Assembly (NCBI GenBank): GCA_009779255.1
Contig: WREQ01000007.1
Location: 1 to 46,646, forward strand
Length of the DNA: 46,646 bases
Source: Dehalococcoidia bacterium
GTDB lineage: Bacteria; Chloroflexota; Dehalococcoidia; Dehalococcoidales; UBA1222
Direction of reading: 5' to 3'
Shown here: positions 9,586 to 17,704 of the stretch, in pieces
How positions within the stretch are numbered: the stretch's first letter is position 1
How the letters are laid out: every line of letters starts with the position of its first letter
Notes under the pieces: generated by a model
The model's database searches: none
The model's input: the letters and a program-made list of their open reading frames with translations, nothing else
Told to the model about the DNA's origin: nothing
Position numbers and translations under genes: made by a program

Positions 9586-10185
9586 ATGTGGGAGCGCTGG
9601 GCAGGACTGCTGGCGTTGCTAGTCACCTTCGGGCTGGCGATTCTGCTGGCGCTCAACTGGCGCAGCGTCGAGAGCATCGCCGCCTATGGTTACATAGGCG
9701 GCTTCGCGGCCAGCTTTCTGGGCGGCGGCACTGTATTCGTACCCATACCCATGGCGGCAGTGCAATTCACCCTTGGAGGGTTGCTGCCAGCGCCGCTGGG
9801 GCCGTCCCCGTTGGGACCACTTTATGTAAGCTTGGTGTGCGCCTTGGGCGAGTCGCTGGGGGCAGTCACCATCTATATGGCCGGTGTCAGTGGCTCCAGC
9901 TTCATTCCCCGCCGCAATCAACCGCCCGGGGGCAGGCTGGGACGAATGTATGAATGGCTACTGCGCGTAATGAAGCGCCGTGGAGCGCTGGTGATGTTCT
10001 GCGTATCAGTGATAATGAACCCGTTCTTTGTGCCGGTGACGCTGGCCTTCGCCGCCAACCGGATGGGTATCCGGAAGTATTTCGGACTGGTATTCGCCGG
10101 CAAGCTCGTCAAGGTAACCGCCATAGCCTACGCCGGCTATTACGGCATGCGCGGCATTTTCAACGCCCTGGGGATAGACGTATAA
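9586..10185 (+). CDS. VTT-domain (DedA/SNARE-associated type) membrane protein
   Basis: A 199-residue integral membrane protein with several hydrophobic segments: about residues 7-27, 33-60, 78-100, 130-155 and 165-190. The glycine-rich segment GGFAASFLGGGTVFVP and the arrangement of segments suggest the VTT/DedA superfamily, some members of which act in lipid or envelope homeostasis. This is a family-level assignment only. It follows clpC by 41 bp and may be cotranscribed, but it is not an obvious part of the chaperone system. The last part of its frame overlaps an unused long frame leading into purF. Confidence 0.7.
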   Translation: MWERWAGLLALLVTFGLAILLALNWRSVESIAAYGYIGGFAASFLGGGTVFVPIPMAAVQFTLGGLLPAPLGPSPLGPLYVSLVCALGESLGAVTIYMAGVSGSSFIPRRNQPPGGRLGRMYEWLLRVMKRRGALVMFCVSVIMNPFFVPVTLAFAANRMGIRKYFGLVFAGKLVKVTAIAYAGYYGMRGIFNALGIDV

Positions 10186-10228
10186 AATGTGAAGCAGATG
10201 CGCGTTCCGGCTACCTCGGAGGGCGGTG

Positions 10229-10237
10229 TGCTATAAT
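10229..10237 (+). promoter_or_regulatory. Extended -10 promoter element of purF
   Basis: TGCTATAAT ends 13 nt before the ATG at 10251. No convincing -35 is visible; the TG extension may compensate. If used, it excludes the ATG at 10236, which lies inside the box. Confidence 0.5.
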
Positions 10238-10250
10238 GGACTGCGTAGCA

Positions 10251-11699
10251 ATGAGCGATTTACATGAAGCCTGCGGTGTTTTCGGGATTTACGCCCCCAA
10301 CGAAGACACCGCGCGACTCACTTACTTTGCGCTTTTCGCCCTGCAACACCGCGGGCAGGAAAGCGCCGGCATAGCCACATCCGACGGCAACCGCATCCAG
10401 GTATTCGCCCGCATGGGACTTGTTTCACAGATTTTCGACGAACAATCCCTTTCCCAGCTTACCGGTCATATCGCCATCGGCCATAACCGCTACTCCACCA
10501 CCGGCTCGTCACGTGTCTGCAACGCCCAGCCGCTGGTGGTCAGCGAAGGAGACAACTTCGTCGCCGTAGCCCACAACGGCAATATCACCAACGCCGAAGC
10601 TCTGGAAAAGGAGCTGGCAGACAAAGGCTACCAGTTCAGCAGTAGCACCGATTCTGAGGTCATCGCCCGTTCACTGCTGGCCTCAACCGGCGAAGACTGG
10701 GTGACGCGCATCCGACAGGTCATGCGCCGCCTGCAAGGCGCCTACTCGTTGGTGGTAATGACCAAAGACACCTTGTTCGGTGTGCGCGACCCTCTGGGAG
10801 TGCGCCCGCTGTGTATAGGCAAACTGAGCGACGGCTCATGGGTGCTGGCATCGGAAAGTTGCGCGCTGGATCACATCGGCGCCGCTTTTGTGCGTGAGGT
10901 GGAGCCGGGCGAGATTGTCGCCATTGACGCCGGAGGATTGCGTAGTTATACCGAACCCTCAGACAAGCACGCCATGTGCATTTTTGAATACATTTACTTC
11001 GCCCGCCCGGACAGCGTAATCAAAGGCAAGCTGCTCTACGATACCCGCCACAACATGGGCGCCGAATTGGCGAAGGAACACCCCGTGGAAGCCGACATGG
11101 TCGTCGGCGTGCCCGATTCAGCAACCCACGCCGCCATTGGCTATGCTGCGCAATCCGGCATCCCGCTAGGCATGGGGCTGGTGCGCAACCGTTACATGGG
11201 ACGCACCTTCATTGAACCCGACCAGCGCATCCGTGACCTGGGAGTCAAGCTCAAATTCAACCCGGTAAGCTCCCTGCTCAAGGACAAACGGGTGGTGCTT
11301 GTCGATGACAGCATAGTGCGCAGCACCACCACACCGCAGGTAATCAGGCTACTGCGCAGGGGCGGCGCCAAGGAAGTTCACATGCGCGTCTGCGCCCCAC
11401 CAATCTGCTTTCCCTGTTTCATGGGGGTAGACATGGCCACCAGACGCGAACTGATTGCCGCGCACAAGACCATCCCCGAGATTCGCGACTACATCGGCGC
11501 CGACTCGCTGGGATACCTCAGCCTCGAAGGGCTAATCAGGGCCGTCGGCCTGTCCCACGACGACTTCTGCCTGGCCTGCTTCACCGGCGACTACCCCATG
11601 CCGGTGCAACTGGAAATGGACAAGCTGGCGCTGGAAAACCTGACCAGCAAGGACTGGCCGCCAATTTCCTTTCAGACCGGCGGCATGCCGCCGGAATAG
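10251..11699 (+). CDS. purF: Amidophosphoribosyltransferase
   Basis: PurF catalyses the first committed step of purine synthesis, forming phosphoribosylamine from PRPP and glutamine. The N-terminal glutamine amidotransferase domain has its catalytic cysteine in ACGVFGIY after a short propeptide (MSDLHEA), normally removed. The phosphoribosyltransferase domain carries VVLVDDSIVRSTT (about residues 348-360). C-terminal cysteines (CAPPICFPC and DDFCLACF) fit the Fe-S-ligated B. subtilis type. Length is 482 residues. The start could also be 10236, which has GGAGGG upstream; I prefer 10251 because the -10 box TATAAT covers the first ATG. The first of three purine genes in the following 5 kb. Confidence 0.95.
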   Translation: MSDLHEACGVFGIYAPNEDTARLTYFALFALQHRGQESAGIATSDGNRIQVFARMGLVSQIFDEQSLSQLTGHIAIGHNRYSTTGSSRVCNAQPLVVSEGDNFVAVAHNGNITNAEALEKELADKGYQFSSSTDSEVIARSLLASTGEDWVTRIRQVMRRLQGAYSLVVMTKDTLFGVRDPLGVRPLCIGKLSDGSWVLASESCALDHIGAAFVREVEPGEIVAIDAGGLRSYTEPSDKHAMCIFEYIYFARPDSVIKGKLLYDTRHNMGAELAKEHPVEADMVVGVPDSATHAAIGYAAQSGIPLGMGLVRNRYMGRTFIEPDQRIRDLGVKLKFNPVSSLLKDKRVVLVDDSIVRSTTTPQVIRLLRRGGAKEVHMRVCAPPICFPCFMGVDMATRRELIAAHKTIPEIRDYIGADSLGYLSLEGLIRAVGLSHDDFCLACFTGDYPMPVQLEMDKLALENLTSKDWPPISFQTGGMPPE

Positions 11700-11744
11700 T
11701 TTTCAAAAGCCATTCCAGCCGGCTTTCGCGCCCCCTGTGTGTCA

Positions 11745-11960
11745 CCTGAATCCATGAATTCGTTCAGAAAGATGCTCCCACACCACCTCCCAGCTGGATT
11801 CCGGCTCGGAGGCCGAGATGATATTTTCCTTGTTGTCATTGCGGGGCTTACCTCGAACACTTCTCCATTTGGCAAAAGGGAGACCTTGCCCACAGGCAAG
11901 TAAATCCATGCTGGAGGAACGAGCTTGCGAATGACGAAGCATCCAGTGGGGCGGTGGATT
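11745..11960 (-). repeat. Degenerate inverted copy of the composite repeat
   Basis: Read on the minus strand, 11960-11907 has GGATGCTTCGTCATTCGC and CTCCAGCATGGATTTA, the right half of the 120-bp unit. The conserved tail follows (TTGCCTGTGGGCAAGGTCTC), then a further tail like that at 43.05 kb (CGCAATGACAACAAGG, later GAATCCAGCTGGGAGG). Only half a unit is present. It fills most of the purF-12080 interval, which has no gene. Confidence 0.75.
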
Positions 11961-11978
11961 AGCAATTGTCCCCTACAA

Positions 11979-12003
11979 GTCCAATATGTTCTGGACTCAT
12001 ACA
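11979..12003 (+). promoter_or_regulatory. Shared upstream promoter motif, copy B
   Basis: GTCCAATATG and TTCTGGACTCATACA end exactly 5 bp (atcca) before the -35 TTGAAA of the next promoter, matching copy A in sequence and spacing. Confidence 0.6.
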
Positions 12004-12008
12004 ATCCA

Positions 12009-12038
12009 TTGAAAAAACGCCTCACAGGGTGTTATAAT
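12009..12038 (+). promoter_or_regulatory. Promoter of the 67-residue membrane protein gene
   Basis: TTGAAA (12009-12014), an 18-bp spacer and TATAAT (12033-12038). The start codon is 42 nt further on with a strong Shine-Dalgarno. Confidence 0.8.
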
Positions 12039-12079
12039 TCAGCATCGCAATTAAGGCCTGATTTTAAGGAGGGAAACTG

Positions 12080-12283
12080 ATGGGATACTTTCGCATACTG
12101 GCCGCCATCCCCGGATTTTTTCTTAGCTCCTGGTTCCTGATGCTGTTGTGGGGAGTGATTGCCGATCGGCTGAACTTGGGAGTTACGCTTAGTTATGTAA
12201 ACGCCATGCTGGTAAACATCACCCTATGGCTGGCAATAGCGCCGCTGGCAGCTGTCGGCAGCAAAAGGGGCTGCTCTGGTTAA
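12080..12283 (+). CDS. Small two-helix membrane protein
   Basis: A 67-residue protein with two predicted membrane helices (about residues 5-28 and 38-59) and a short basic tail. AAGGAGGGAAACTG before the ATG and the strong promoter upstream support a real gene. I recognise no family. It lies 69 bp before the likely purM start in the same frame, so the two are probably cotranscribed from the promoter at 12009. That would place purM under the shared motif as well. Confidence 0.7.
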   Translation: MGYFRILAAIPGFFLSSWFLMLLWGVIADRLNLGVTLSYVNAMLVNITLWLAIAPLAAVGSKRGCSG

Positions 12284-12352
12284 TACCGGCGCAAGGCGTT
12301 TGAGGTTCCAGGTTATGTATGTCCGGTCATCTCACGCATTAACGGAGGCTCT

Positions 12353-13366
12353 CTGAACAACGACAAATACGCCGCGGCGGGCGTCAGCATTGCTGCCGCA
12401 GATTCAGTCAAAAAAGAAATCGGCAGACTGGCAAAAGCCAGCTTCATTCAGGGCGTGCTGGCCGGCCCTGGGCTTTTTGGCGGGCTGTTTGAATTGGGCA
12501 AGGGCTATAAAAACCCTGTCCTGGTCTCCAGCATGGACGGTGTTGGCACCAAGCTCAAACTAGCCGTAGCACTGAACAGCTATGACTCCGTTGGCATGGA
12601 CATTGTCAACCACTCGGTCAATGACATTCTGACCACCGGCGCCGTGCCGCTGTTCTTCTTGGACTACATTGCCATGGGCAAACTCGCCACTGACAAAGTA
12701 TGTGACATTGTCAATGGCTTATCGGCAGCCTGTCAGGAGAGCGGTTGCGCCCTTATCGGCGGCGAAACAGCGGAAATGCCTGGGCTGTATACGGGAGAGG
12801 ACTTTGACCTGGCCGGCACTATCGTCGGGATAGTGGAAAAGGACGCCATCATCAGCGGGCGGGACATTACCCCAGGCGATGTTCTGCTGGGACTCGCCTC
12901 GACCGGCCTGCACACTAACGGCTACTCCCTCGCCCGCAGGGTTCTCGGCGAAAGCCGTGAGGACCTCGACCGGTTCGAGCCGTCTCTGGGGCAAACCGTA
13001 GGGCAGGCGCTGATGGCGGTACACCGCTCCTATCTCAGGGAACTGCAGCCGCTTTTGCCGCTGGTCAAGGGGTTAGTGCATATCACCGGCGGTGGGTTTG
13101 AAGGCAACGTGCCACGCATCATGCCCGAAGGCACCGCCGCCCGCTTTGACACCAGCGCGTGGGCAGTTTCACCCATCTTCAAACTGCTACAGGAGCGCGG
13201 CAATATCGACCGCGACGAGATGTACAGGGTGTTCAATATGGGCATCGGCATGGTGATTATCGCCGCGCCAGACAGGGCGGCGCAGATTGTAAAAGCCCTG
13301 CCGGAGGCCAAGGACATCGGCAGAATAATCAGGCAAAACGGCGAACAGAGGGTAATGCTGGATTAA
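12353..13366 (+). CDS. purM: Phosphoribosylformylglycinamidine cyclo-ligase
   Basis: PurM (AIR synthetase) converts FGAM to AIR in purine synthesis. The protein shows the family segments KYAAAGVSI, VSSMDGVGTKLKLA, GGETAEMPG and HITGGGFEGNVPR. No ATG, GTG or TTG lies at the family start. The first is a GTG at 12455, which would remove about 34 conserved residues. I therefore place the start at a CTG (12353) preceded by GGAGG (12344-12348) with a 4-nt gap, giving 337 residues, close to the usual 340-350. The frame continues upstream without another start to the TAA of the preceding gene. Either a rare CTG start is used or an ATG has been lost. Confidence 0.93.
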   Translation: MNNDKYAAAGVSIAAADSVKKEIGRLAKASFIQGVLAGPGLFGGLFELGKGYKNPVLVSSMDGVGTKLKLAVALNSYDSVGMDIVNHSVNDILTTGAVPLFFLDYIAMGKLATDKVCDIVNGLSAACQESGCALIGGETAEMPGLYTGEDFDLAGTIVGIVEKDAIISGRDITPGDVLLGLASTGLHTNGYSLARRVLGESREDLDRFEPSLGQTVGQALMAVHRSYLRELQPLLPLVKGLVHITGGGFEGNVPRIMPEGTAARFDTSAWAVSPIFKLLQERGNIDRDEMYRVFNMGIGMVIIAAPDRAAQIVKALPEAKDIGRIIRQNGEQRVMLD

Positions 13367-13421
13367 AACCGGACAAAACCCCTTTTCGATATTTCAAAAC
13401 TGTTTTGTTCAGGAGGTTTTC

Positions 13422-14957
13422 ATGAGAGCTATCATCAGCGTTTCTGACAAAAGCGGCGTCACCGATTTCGCCCGTGAGCTGGCGGAGCTGGGCTTTGAGG
13501 TCTTCAGCACCGGCGGGACCAAGAAATCGCTGGCCGAGTCAGGCGTTCCCGTCCGCAGCATTTCCGACATAACCGGCTTCCCTGAGATACTGGACGGGCG
13601 TGTCAAGACCCTGCACCCCATGGTGCACGGCGGTCTGCTGGCACGCCGCGATCTGCCTTCCCACATGGAGGAGCTGAAAAAAAACGTCATCACCCCCATT
13701 GATCTGGTGGCGGTCAACCTGTACCCCTTTGTCCAGACCGTGTCAAAGGCCGGTGTAACGCTGACGGAAGCGCTGGAAAATATTGATATCGGCGGGCCTA
13801 CCATGATCCGCGCCTCGGCCAAGAATTTCCCAAGCGTGATAGTTGTGGTTGACCCGGCGGATTACGAACTAGTACTGTCCAAACTCAAGAGTGGCGGCCT
13901 TGACATCACCGAACGCAAAAGACTGGCACAGAAAGCCTTCCAGCACGTGGCCATATACGACACCGCCATTTCGCAATATCTGCGGCAGGACCAACCGGGC
14001 TTCCCCGAGGAAGTAACCATCGCCCTGAAAAAGCGTTACGACCTGCGCTACGGCGAGAACCCGCACCAAAAAGCGGCTTTCTATTCCGAACTCAATGTCG
14101 TCAGGAGTGACAGCGGCATCACTTGGGCCAAACAGCTGTGGGGCAAGGAACTCTCCTTCAACAATATCCTGGATGCCGAGGCGGCCTGGTCCACCGCGGC
14201 GGACTTCCCCGATCCCACCGTAGCTGTGGTCAAACACACCAACCCCTGTGGACTGGCCAGCCATGACGACGTAGACGAGGCTTACCGCCGAGCCTTTGCC
14301 GGCGACCCGGTCTCTGCCTTCGGCGGCATCGTGGCCTGCAACCGCAGCATAACCCTCAAAATGGCGCAGGAGATGTCTGCCACCTTCTACGAAATCGCCA
14401 TTGCCCCCGGCTTCGACGAGGATGCTCTGGAGGAACTCAAGAAAAAGAAAAATCTGCGCATCCTGCTGGTGGACAGCGACTGCGTGACCGGGGCGCGTGA
14501 ATACCTTGACTACCGCAGGGTTCGTGGCGGCATGCTGGTGCAGGATGCGGACACGCTTGACGAGAATGTGCTGAAGCTCCAGACGGTCACAAAACGCGCC
14601 CCAACCCCCGCTGAAATTGATGACCTGAAATTCGCATGGCGCGCCGTCAAGCATATCAAAAGCAATGCCATCGTACTGGTGAAGGACAAGACACTGCTGG
14701 GGATGGGCTGCGGTCAGCCTAACCGCGTGGTGAGCGTCTTCCTTGCCAAGAACAAAGCCGGCGACAAGGCAAAAGGCTCCATCATGGCATCAGACGCCAT
14801 GTTCCCCTTTTCCGACAGCGTGGAACAGGCAGCCGAGGGCGGAATCAGCGCCATTATCCAACCCGGAGGCTCCATCAGGGACGAGGACTCCATCAAGGCT
14901 GCCGACGAACACAACATCGCCATGGTCTTCACCGGCATCCGCCACTTCCTGCACTAA
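13422..14957 (+). CDS. purH: Bifunctional AICAR transformylase / IMP cyclohydrolase
   Basis: PurH catalyses the last two steps to IMP. The N-terminal IMP cyclohydrolase domain (MGS-like, about 1-150) begins AIISVSDKSGVTDFA and has STGGT and GRVKTLHPMVHGG. The C-terminal AICAR transformylase carries KHTNPCG with the catalytic Lys-His near residue 270. Length of 511 residues is standard. CAGGAGGTTTTC precedes the ATG. It follows purM by 55 bp and ends in a strong terminator, so the purM-purH unit ends here. Confidence 0.97.
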   Translation: MRAIISVSDKSGVTDFARELAELGFEVFSTGGTKKSLAESGVPVRSISDITGFPEILDGRVKTLHPMVHGGLLARRDLPSHMEELKKNVITPIDLVAVNLYPFVQTVSKAGVTLTEALENIDIGGPTMIRASAKNFPSVIVVVDPADYELVLSKLKSGGLDITERKRLAQKAFQHVAIYDTAISQYLRQDQPGFPEEVTIALKKRYDLRYGENPHQKAAFYSELNVVRSDSGITWAKQLWGKELSFNNILDAEAAWSTAADFPDPTVAVVKHTNPCGLASHDDVDEAYRRAFAGDPVSAFGGIVACNRSITLKMAQEMSATFYEIAIAPGFDEDALEELKKKKNLRILLVDSDCVTGAREYLDYRRVRGGMLVQDADTLDENVLKLQTVTKRAPTPAEIDDLKFAWRAVKHIKSNAIVLVKDKTLLGMGCGQPNRVVSVFLAKNKAGDKAKGSIMASDAMFPFSDSVEQAAEGGISAIIQPGGSIRDEDSIKAADEHNIAMVFTGIRHFLH

Positions 14958-14973
14958 TACAGCGCGACCTGAC

Positions 14974-15010
14974 AAAAAGCCCCCTCAAAACCATAACGAG
15001 GGGGCTTTTT
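14974..15010 (+). terminator. Rho-independent terminator after purH
   Basis: Perfect stem: AAAAAGCCCCCTC pairs with GAGGGGGCTTTTT across an 11-nt loop and ends in a T run. Confidence 0.93.
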
Positions 15011-15174
15011 ATTGCGTACATGGACACCATTGACAGCGCCTCCAAAATATCGGCTCGTCGGAACTCTTGACCGCCGCTCTGCCACCGCCACAGTCACTTT
15101 ATCAGCTTGTGGCGGAACCCAAAAACCACCATGGCATGCCGTAAAGCGGCACGAACCCGGCCGATAAAAAGCAT

Positions 15175-15203
15175 TTGTCAACGCCATATCAATGCTCTAG
15201 AAT
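15175..15203 (+). promoter_or_regulatory. Promoter of the zinc-finger gene at 15228
   Basis: TTGTCA (15175-15180), a 17-bp spacer and TAGAAT (15198-15203), 24 nt before the start. Confidence 0.75.
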
Positions 15204-15227
15204 AATACCAGACCAGGAGGCACTTCA

Positions 15228-15485
15228 ATGCAGGAAAAGAGTTTCGACGAGGTAGTCAACGAATATAACCGCCGCAAGATTGAGGGCATGGGAAAATTTC
15301 GCGACGGCCGCTGGGTGAAATGTTCCATGTGCGGTGGCGCGCAATCCATAACCTGCGACAAATGCAGCGGCACCGGAATCGCGCCTGAACGAGGCAACAT
15401 GATTTGTCCTGTATGCGGTGGCAGAAAAAAAATGACCTGCCGCAACCCCCAGTGCCGCGCCGGCTCGGTGTGGGTCACCGACTGA
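15228..15485 (+). CDS. Small DnaJ-like zinc-finger protein
   Basis: An 85-residue protein. A charged N-terminal helix (about 1-30) is followed by four cysteine pairs: CSMCGG, CDKCSGTG, CPVCGG and CRNPQC. This pattern resembles the zinc-binding cysteine-rich domain of DnaJ without a J domain. CAGGAGGCACTTCA precedes the ATG and a good promoter lies upstream. Its last 11 bp overlap the 3' end of tilS on the opposite strand. Function unknown; a protein- or RNA-binding zinc domain is the most that can be said. Confidence 0.8.
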   Translation: MQEKSFDEVVNEYNRRKIEGMGKFRDGRWVKCSMCGGAQSITCDKCSGTGIAPERGNMICPVCGGRKKMTCRNPQCRAGSVWVTD

Positions 15486-16893
15486 TTGGAGCAAACTCCA
15501 ACCTCAGCACACGCCGCGTCTGCCTCGTCACCTTGAAACGCTCGTCCAAGCGATATCCAGCCAGCCATGCGATGTCTGCCCCGGCCACAACCACCGGTAT
15601 GTTCTTTCTCCACACCCGCGGAATACGGGCGTCATTCATAAACTGTGCCAGTTTCTTGCTGCCGCCCAGCCCCAACGGCTGAAAGCGATCCCCTCTCCTC
15701 CACGACCTGACCATAAGCGCCGCGCCAGTCCTGTAAAGATCCATGAAAGCCACCCACGGATTGCCACCATTTTCGTCCCGCGACTTTACCAGCACCGTTT
15801 CCACCCGCCAGCCCGGAATCAGCGTCACCCCAGGCACCGCCAGCGGATACTCTCCTGAAAGCGGCAGATACGAATCATTCGGCGCCCCGGCGGCTCCCAA
15901 CCAGCAGGTAGTATGGTCCGAGGCGAAAACCAGCCCGCGCGGCAGGTCAATGCTGCGCCCGGCCGGACCGCCCAGAATGTCCAGCATGTCTTCGATGTGG
16001 ACGTACTCAATATCGACAAGACCGCCCGGCAGTTTTTCGAAGCATGTTCGTAACAGGTGGCGCTTGAGGACGGGATGAACACTTGACATGGCTTTCCTGT
16101 CCAGGGAGACCACACCGTTTTCCACGCTACCAGCCACGCGCCACAACGCCGCCGCCGCTTCGTCGAAATAATCCAGCTCCACGACGGCGGCCTCAGACAG
16201 TCGCCGCAGGCTATCGCTGAAACCTGGGGTACAACTCTCCAGCAGCGGCATCAACTCCAGACGCACCCTGTTACGTAGCATCGCGGTATCCAGATTGGAG
16301 GCGTCCTGCCGCACACCCAAGCGATGAGCGCGACAATAGTCCCGTGTTTCTTTATGTGTTATGTCAAGCATCGGGCGCGCAATACGTATATCTTTTCCCC
16401 CGAAAACCAAATCCGTCACCGACCTCAGCCCCACCAGACCACGCAGACCACTGCCGCGCAGGATATGCATCAGAATGGTCTCCACATGGTCACTGCGGGT
16501 ATGTCCGGTGACAACCAGCGAAGCTCCCGCCTCCCCAGCTACTTCTGCCAGAAATGTATAGCGCGCCTCGCGCGCCGCTGCTTCCAGCGTCAGCTTGCGG
16601 CGTTTTTGCAGGGCTTTGACATCAGCCTTCCCCGACACGAAAGGCAGTCCCATCCGCACCGCCAGTTTGGCAACGTACCGCGCGTCAGTAGTGGACGCCA
16701 CCCCTCGCAGGCCATGATCAAAATGCGCCACGCACAGCGACAACGAAAACTCCTCTCTGAGGCTGTTCAGAAGATGCAACAAACACACCGAATCCGGCCC
16801 GCCGGAAACAGCGACCACCAGCTTAGCGCCGGCAAGCCGCTGATCCCGCAGGAATCGGCGCACGCACGGCTGTAAATCCACAGGCATTGGCAT
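15475..16893 (-). CDS. tilS: tRNA(Ile)-lysidine synthase
   Basis: TilS modifies C34 of the AUA-reading tRNA-Ile to lysidine using ATP and lysine. The N-terminal PP-loop ATPase has SGGPDS near residue 30, HFDHGLRG and the conserved TGHTRSDHVETILM. Linker and C-terminal substrate-recognition domains follow, including RSWRRGDRFQPLGLGGSKKLAQ. Length is 472 residues, normal. It has a -10 box 6 nt before the ATG, so a leaderless message is likely. Convergent with the zinc-finger gene, overlapping it by 11 bp. Confidence 0.94.
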   Translation of the reverse strand: MPMPVDLQPCVRRFLRDQRLAGAKLVVAVSGGPDSVCLLHLLNSLREEFSLSLCVAHFDHGLRGVASTTDARYVAKLAVRMGLPFVSGKADVKALQKRRKLTLEAAAREARYTFLAEVAGEAGASLVVTGHTRSDHVETILMHILRGSGLRGLVGLRSVTDLVFGGKDIRIARPMLDITHKETRDYCRAHRLGVRQDASNLDTAMLRNRVRLELMPLLESCTPGFSDSLRRLSEAAVVELDYFDEAAAALWRVAGSVENGVVSLDRKAMSSVHPVLKRHLLRTCFEKLPGGLVDIEYVHIEDMLDILGGPAGRSIDLPRGLVFASDHTTCWLGAAGAPNDSYLPLSGEYPLAVPGVTLIPGWRVETVLVKSRDENGGNPWVAFMDLYRTGAALMVRSWRRGDRFQPLGLGGSKKLAQFMNDARIPRVWRKNIPVVVAGADIAWLAGYRLDERFKVTRQTRRVLRLEFAPISR

Positions 16894-16899
16894 GGCTCA

Positions 16900-16908
16900 A
16901 TTATAGCA
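16900..16908 (-). promoter_or_regulatory. Extended -10 element of tilS
   Basis: On the minus strand TGCTATAAT ends 6 nt before the ATG at 16893, leaving no room for a Shine-Dalgarno. The -35 region is weak. Confidence 0.6.
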
Positions 16909-17062
16909 GGAGGGCGGAATTGTCAGTGAAAGTTCCGTTAGTATAACCTGAGCATTGGCTATGCGGCTGATGTTTCCTGTATACCAGAAATTCAGCCGCA
17001 ACGGCAGTACCCGAAAGTTGACAAACGGAATCCGCAGAAGTGGCGGGCAGGCAACGAAGAGT

Positions 17063-17704
17063 CTACCCCGCCTGCAGGATCAACCGGGTGCGCCGTATGG
17101 ACAACGGTTCAGTAAGCCCCAGCGCCCGCGTCACCTGTTCCGGACGCCCGGCACCGGTGCTGTCGCAACACAGCTTCATGCCAATGACCGCCTCCCCGCC
17201 GTCCGCGCGAATAACCCATAGCCCATCGACAAGCCGGCGCAAATCATAGCGCTTGACACCGGTATCGCGCTGATGCTGCCACGGCAGGCTTTGCACCGCC
17301 AGCATCCTGTCAAGGCTGGACTGAAGCATTTCGCCGCCGGGAGAGGCCACCGTCACCGCGTACTCGGCGAAGCGCACCTGCGCCTGTAGCGACGGTACTT
17401 CCAGCGGTATGGCCAACGTCTGGACAATTTCCAACCCACGGGGGAGTTCAGGCGAAACCGCTTGGCTGAAAGCCACACCAGCCATCGGATTGACAGTATA
17501 GACATCCATCAGTTCGGCTTCGCCGGTCACACCCAGCGCCAGCGGAGCCGCCAGCGACAGCTTCGGATGGGGATTGAAACCCTCAGAAAAGGCCAGCTTC
17601 ACGCCAGCGCGGCGCAAAGCCCGATGCCATACTCGTATCAGATCGAGATGCGAGACGAATTTCAGCTCCGCGCCGCGCTTAAAGCGGATCCTTAGCCTGT
17701 TCAT
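17063..17704 (-). CDS. Radical SAM-linked protein (TIGR03936 / DUF2344)
   Basis: A 213-residue cytoplasmic protein matching my knowledge of the TIGR03936/DUF2344 family: RIRFKRGAELKFVSHLDLIR at the N-terminus, then AFSEGFNPHPKLSLAAPLALG. The family is usually linked to, or fused with, a B12-binding radical SAM protein and is found near rng/obg-type genes; its function is not established. No radical SAM gene is visible here. The start at 17704 (ATG) lies inside the end of the CNNM gene, a 26-bp overlap that implies translational coupling. GTG 17716 is an alternative start. Confidence 0.85.
   Translation of the reverse strand: MNRLRIRFKRGAELKFVSHLDLIRVWHRALRRAGVKLAFSEGFNPHPKLSLAAPLALGVTGEAELMDVYTVNPMAGVAFSQAVSPELPRGLEIVQTLAIPLEVPSLQAQVRFAEYAVTVASPGGEMLQSSLDRMLAVQSLPWQHQRDTGVKRYDLRRLVDGLWVIRADGGEAVIGMKLCCDSTGAGRPEQVTRALGLTEPLSIRRTRLILQAG

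Noticed and set aside
11672-12025. Minus-strand frame of 117 residues after purF
   Set aside because: It lies entirely on the degenerate composite repeat and the end of purF, and repeats the peptide seen in other arrays.
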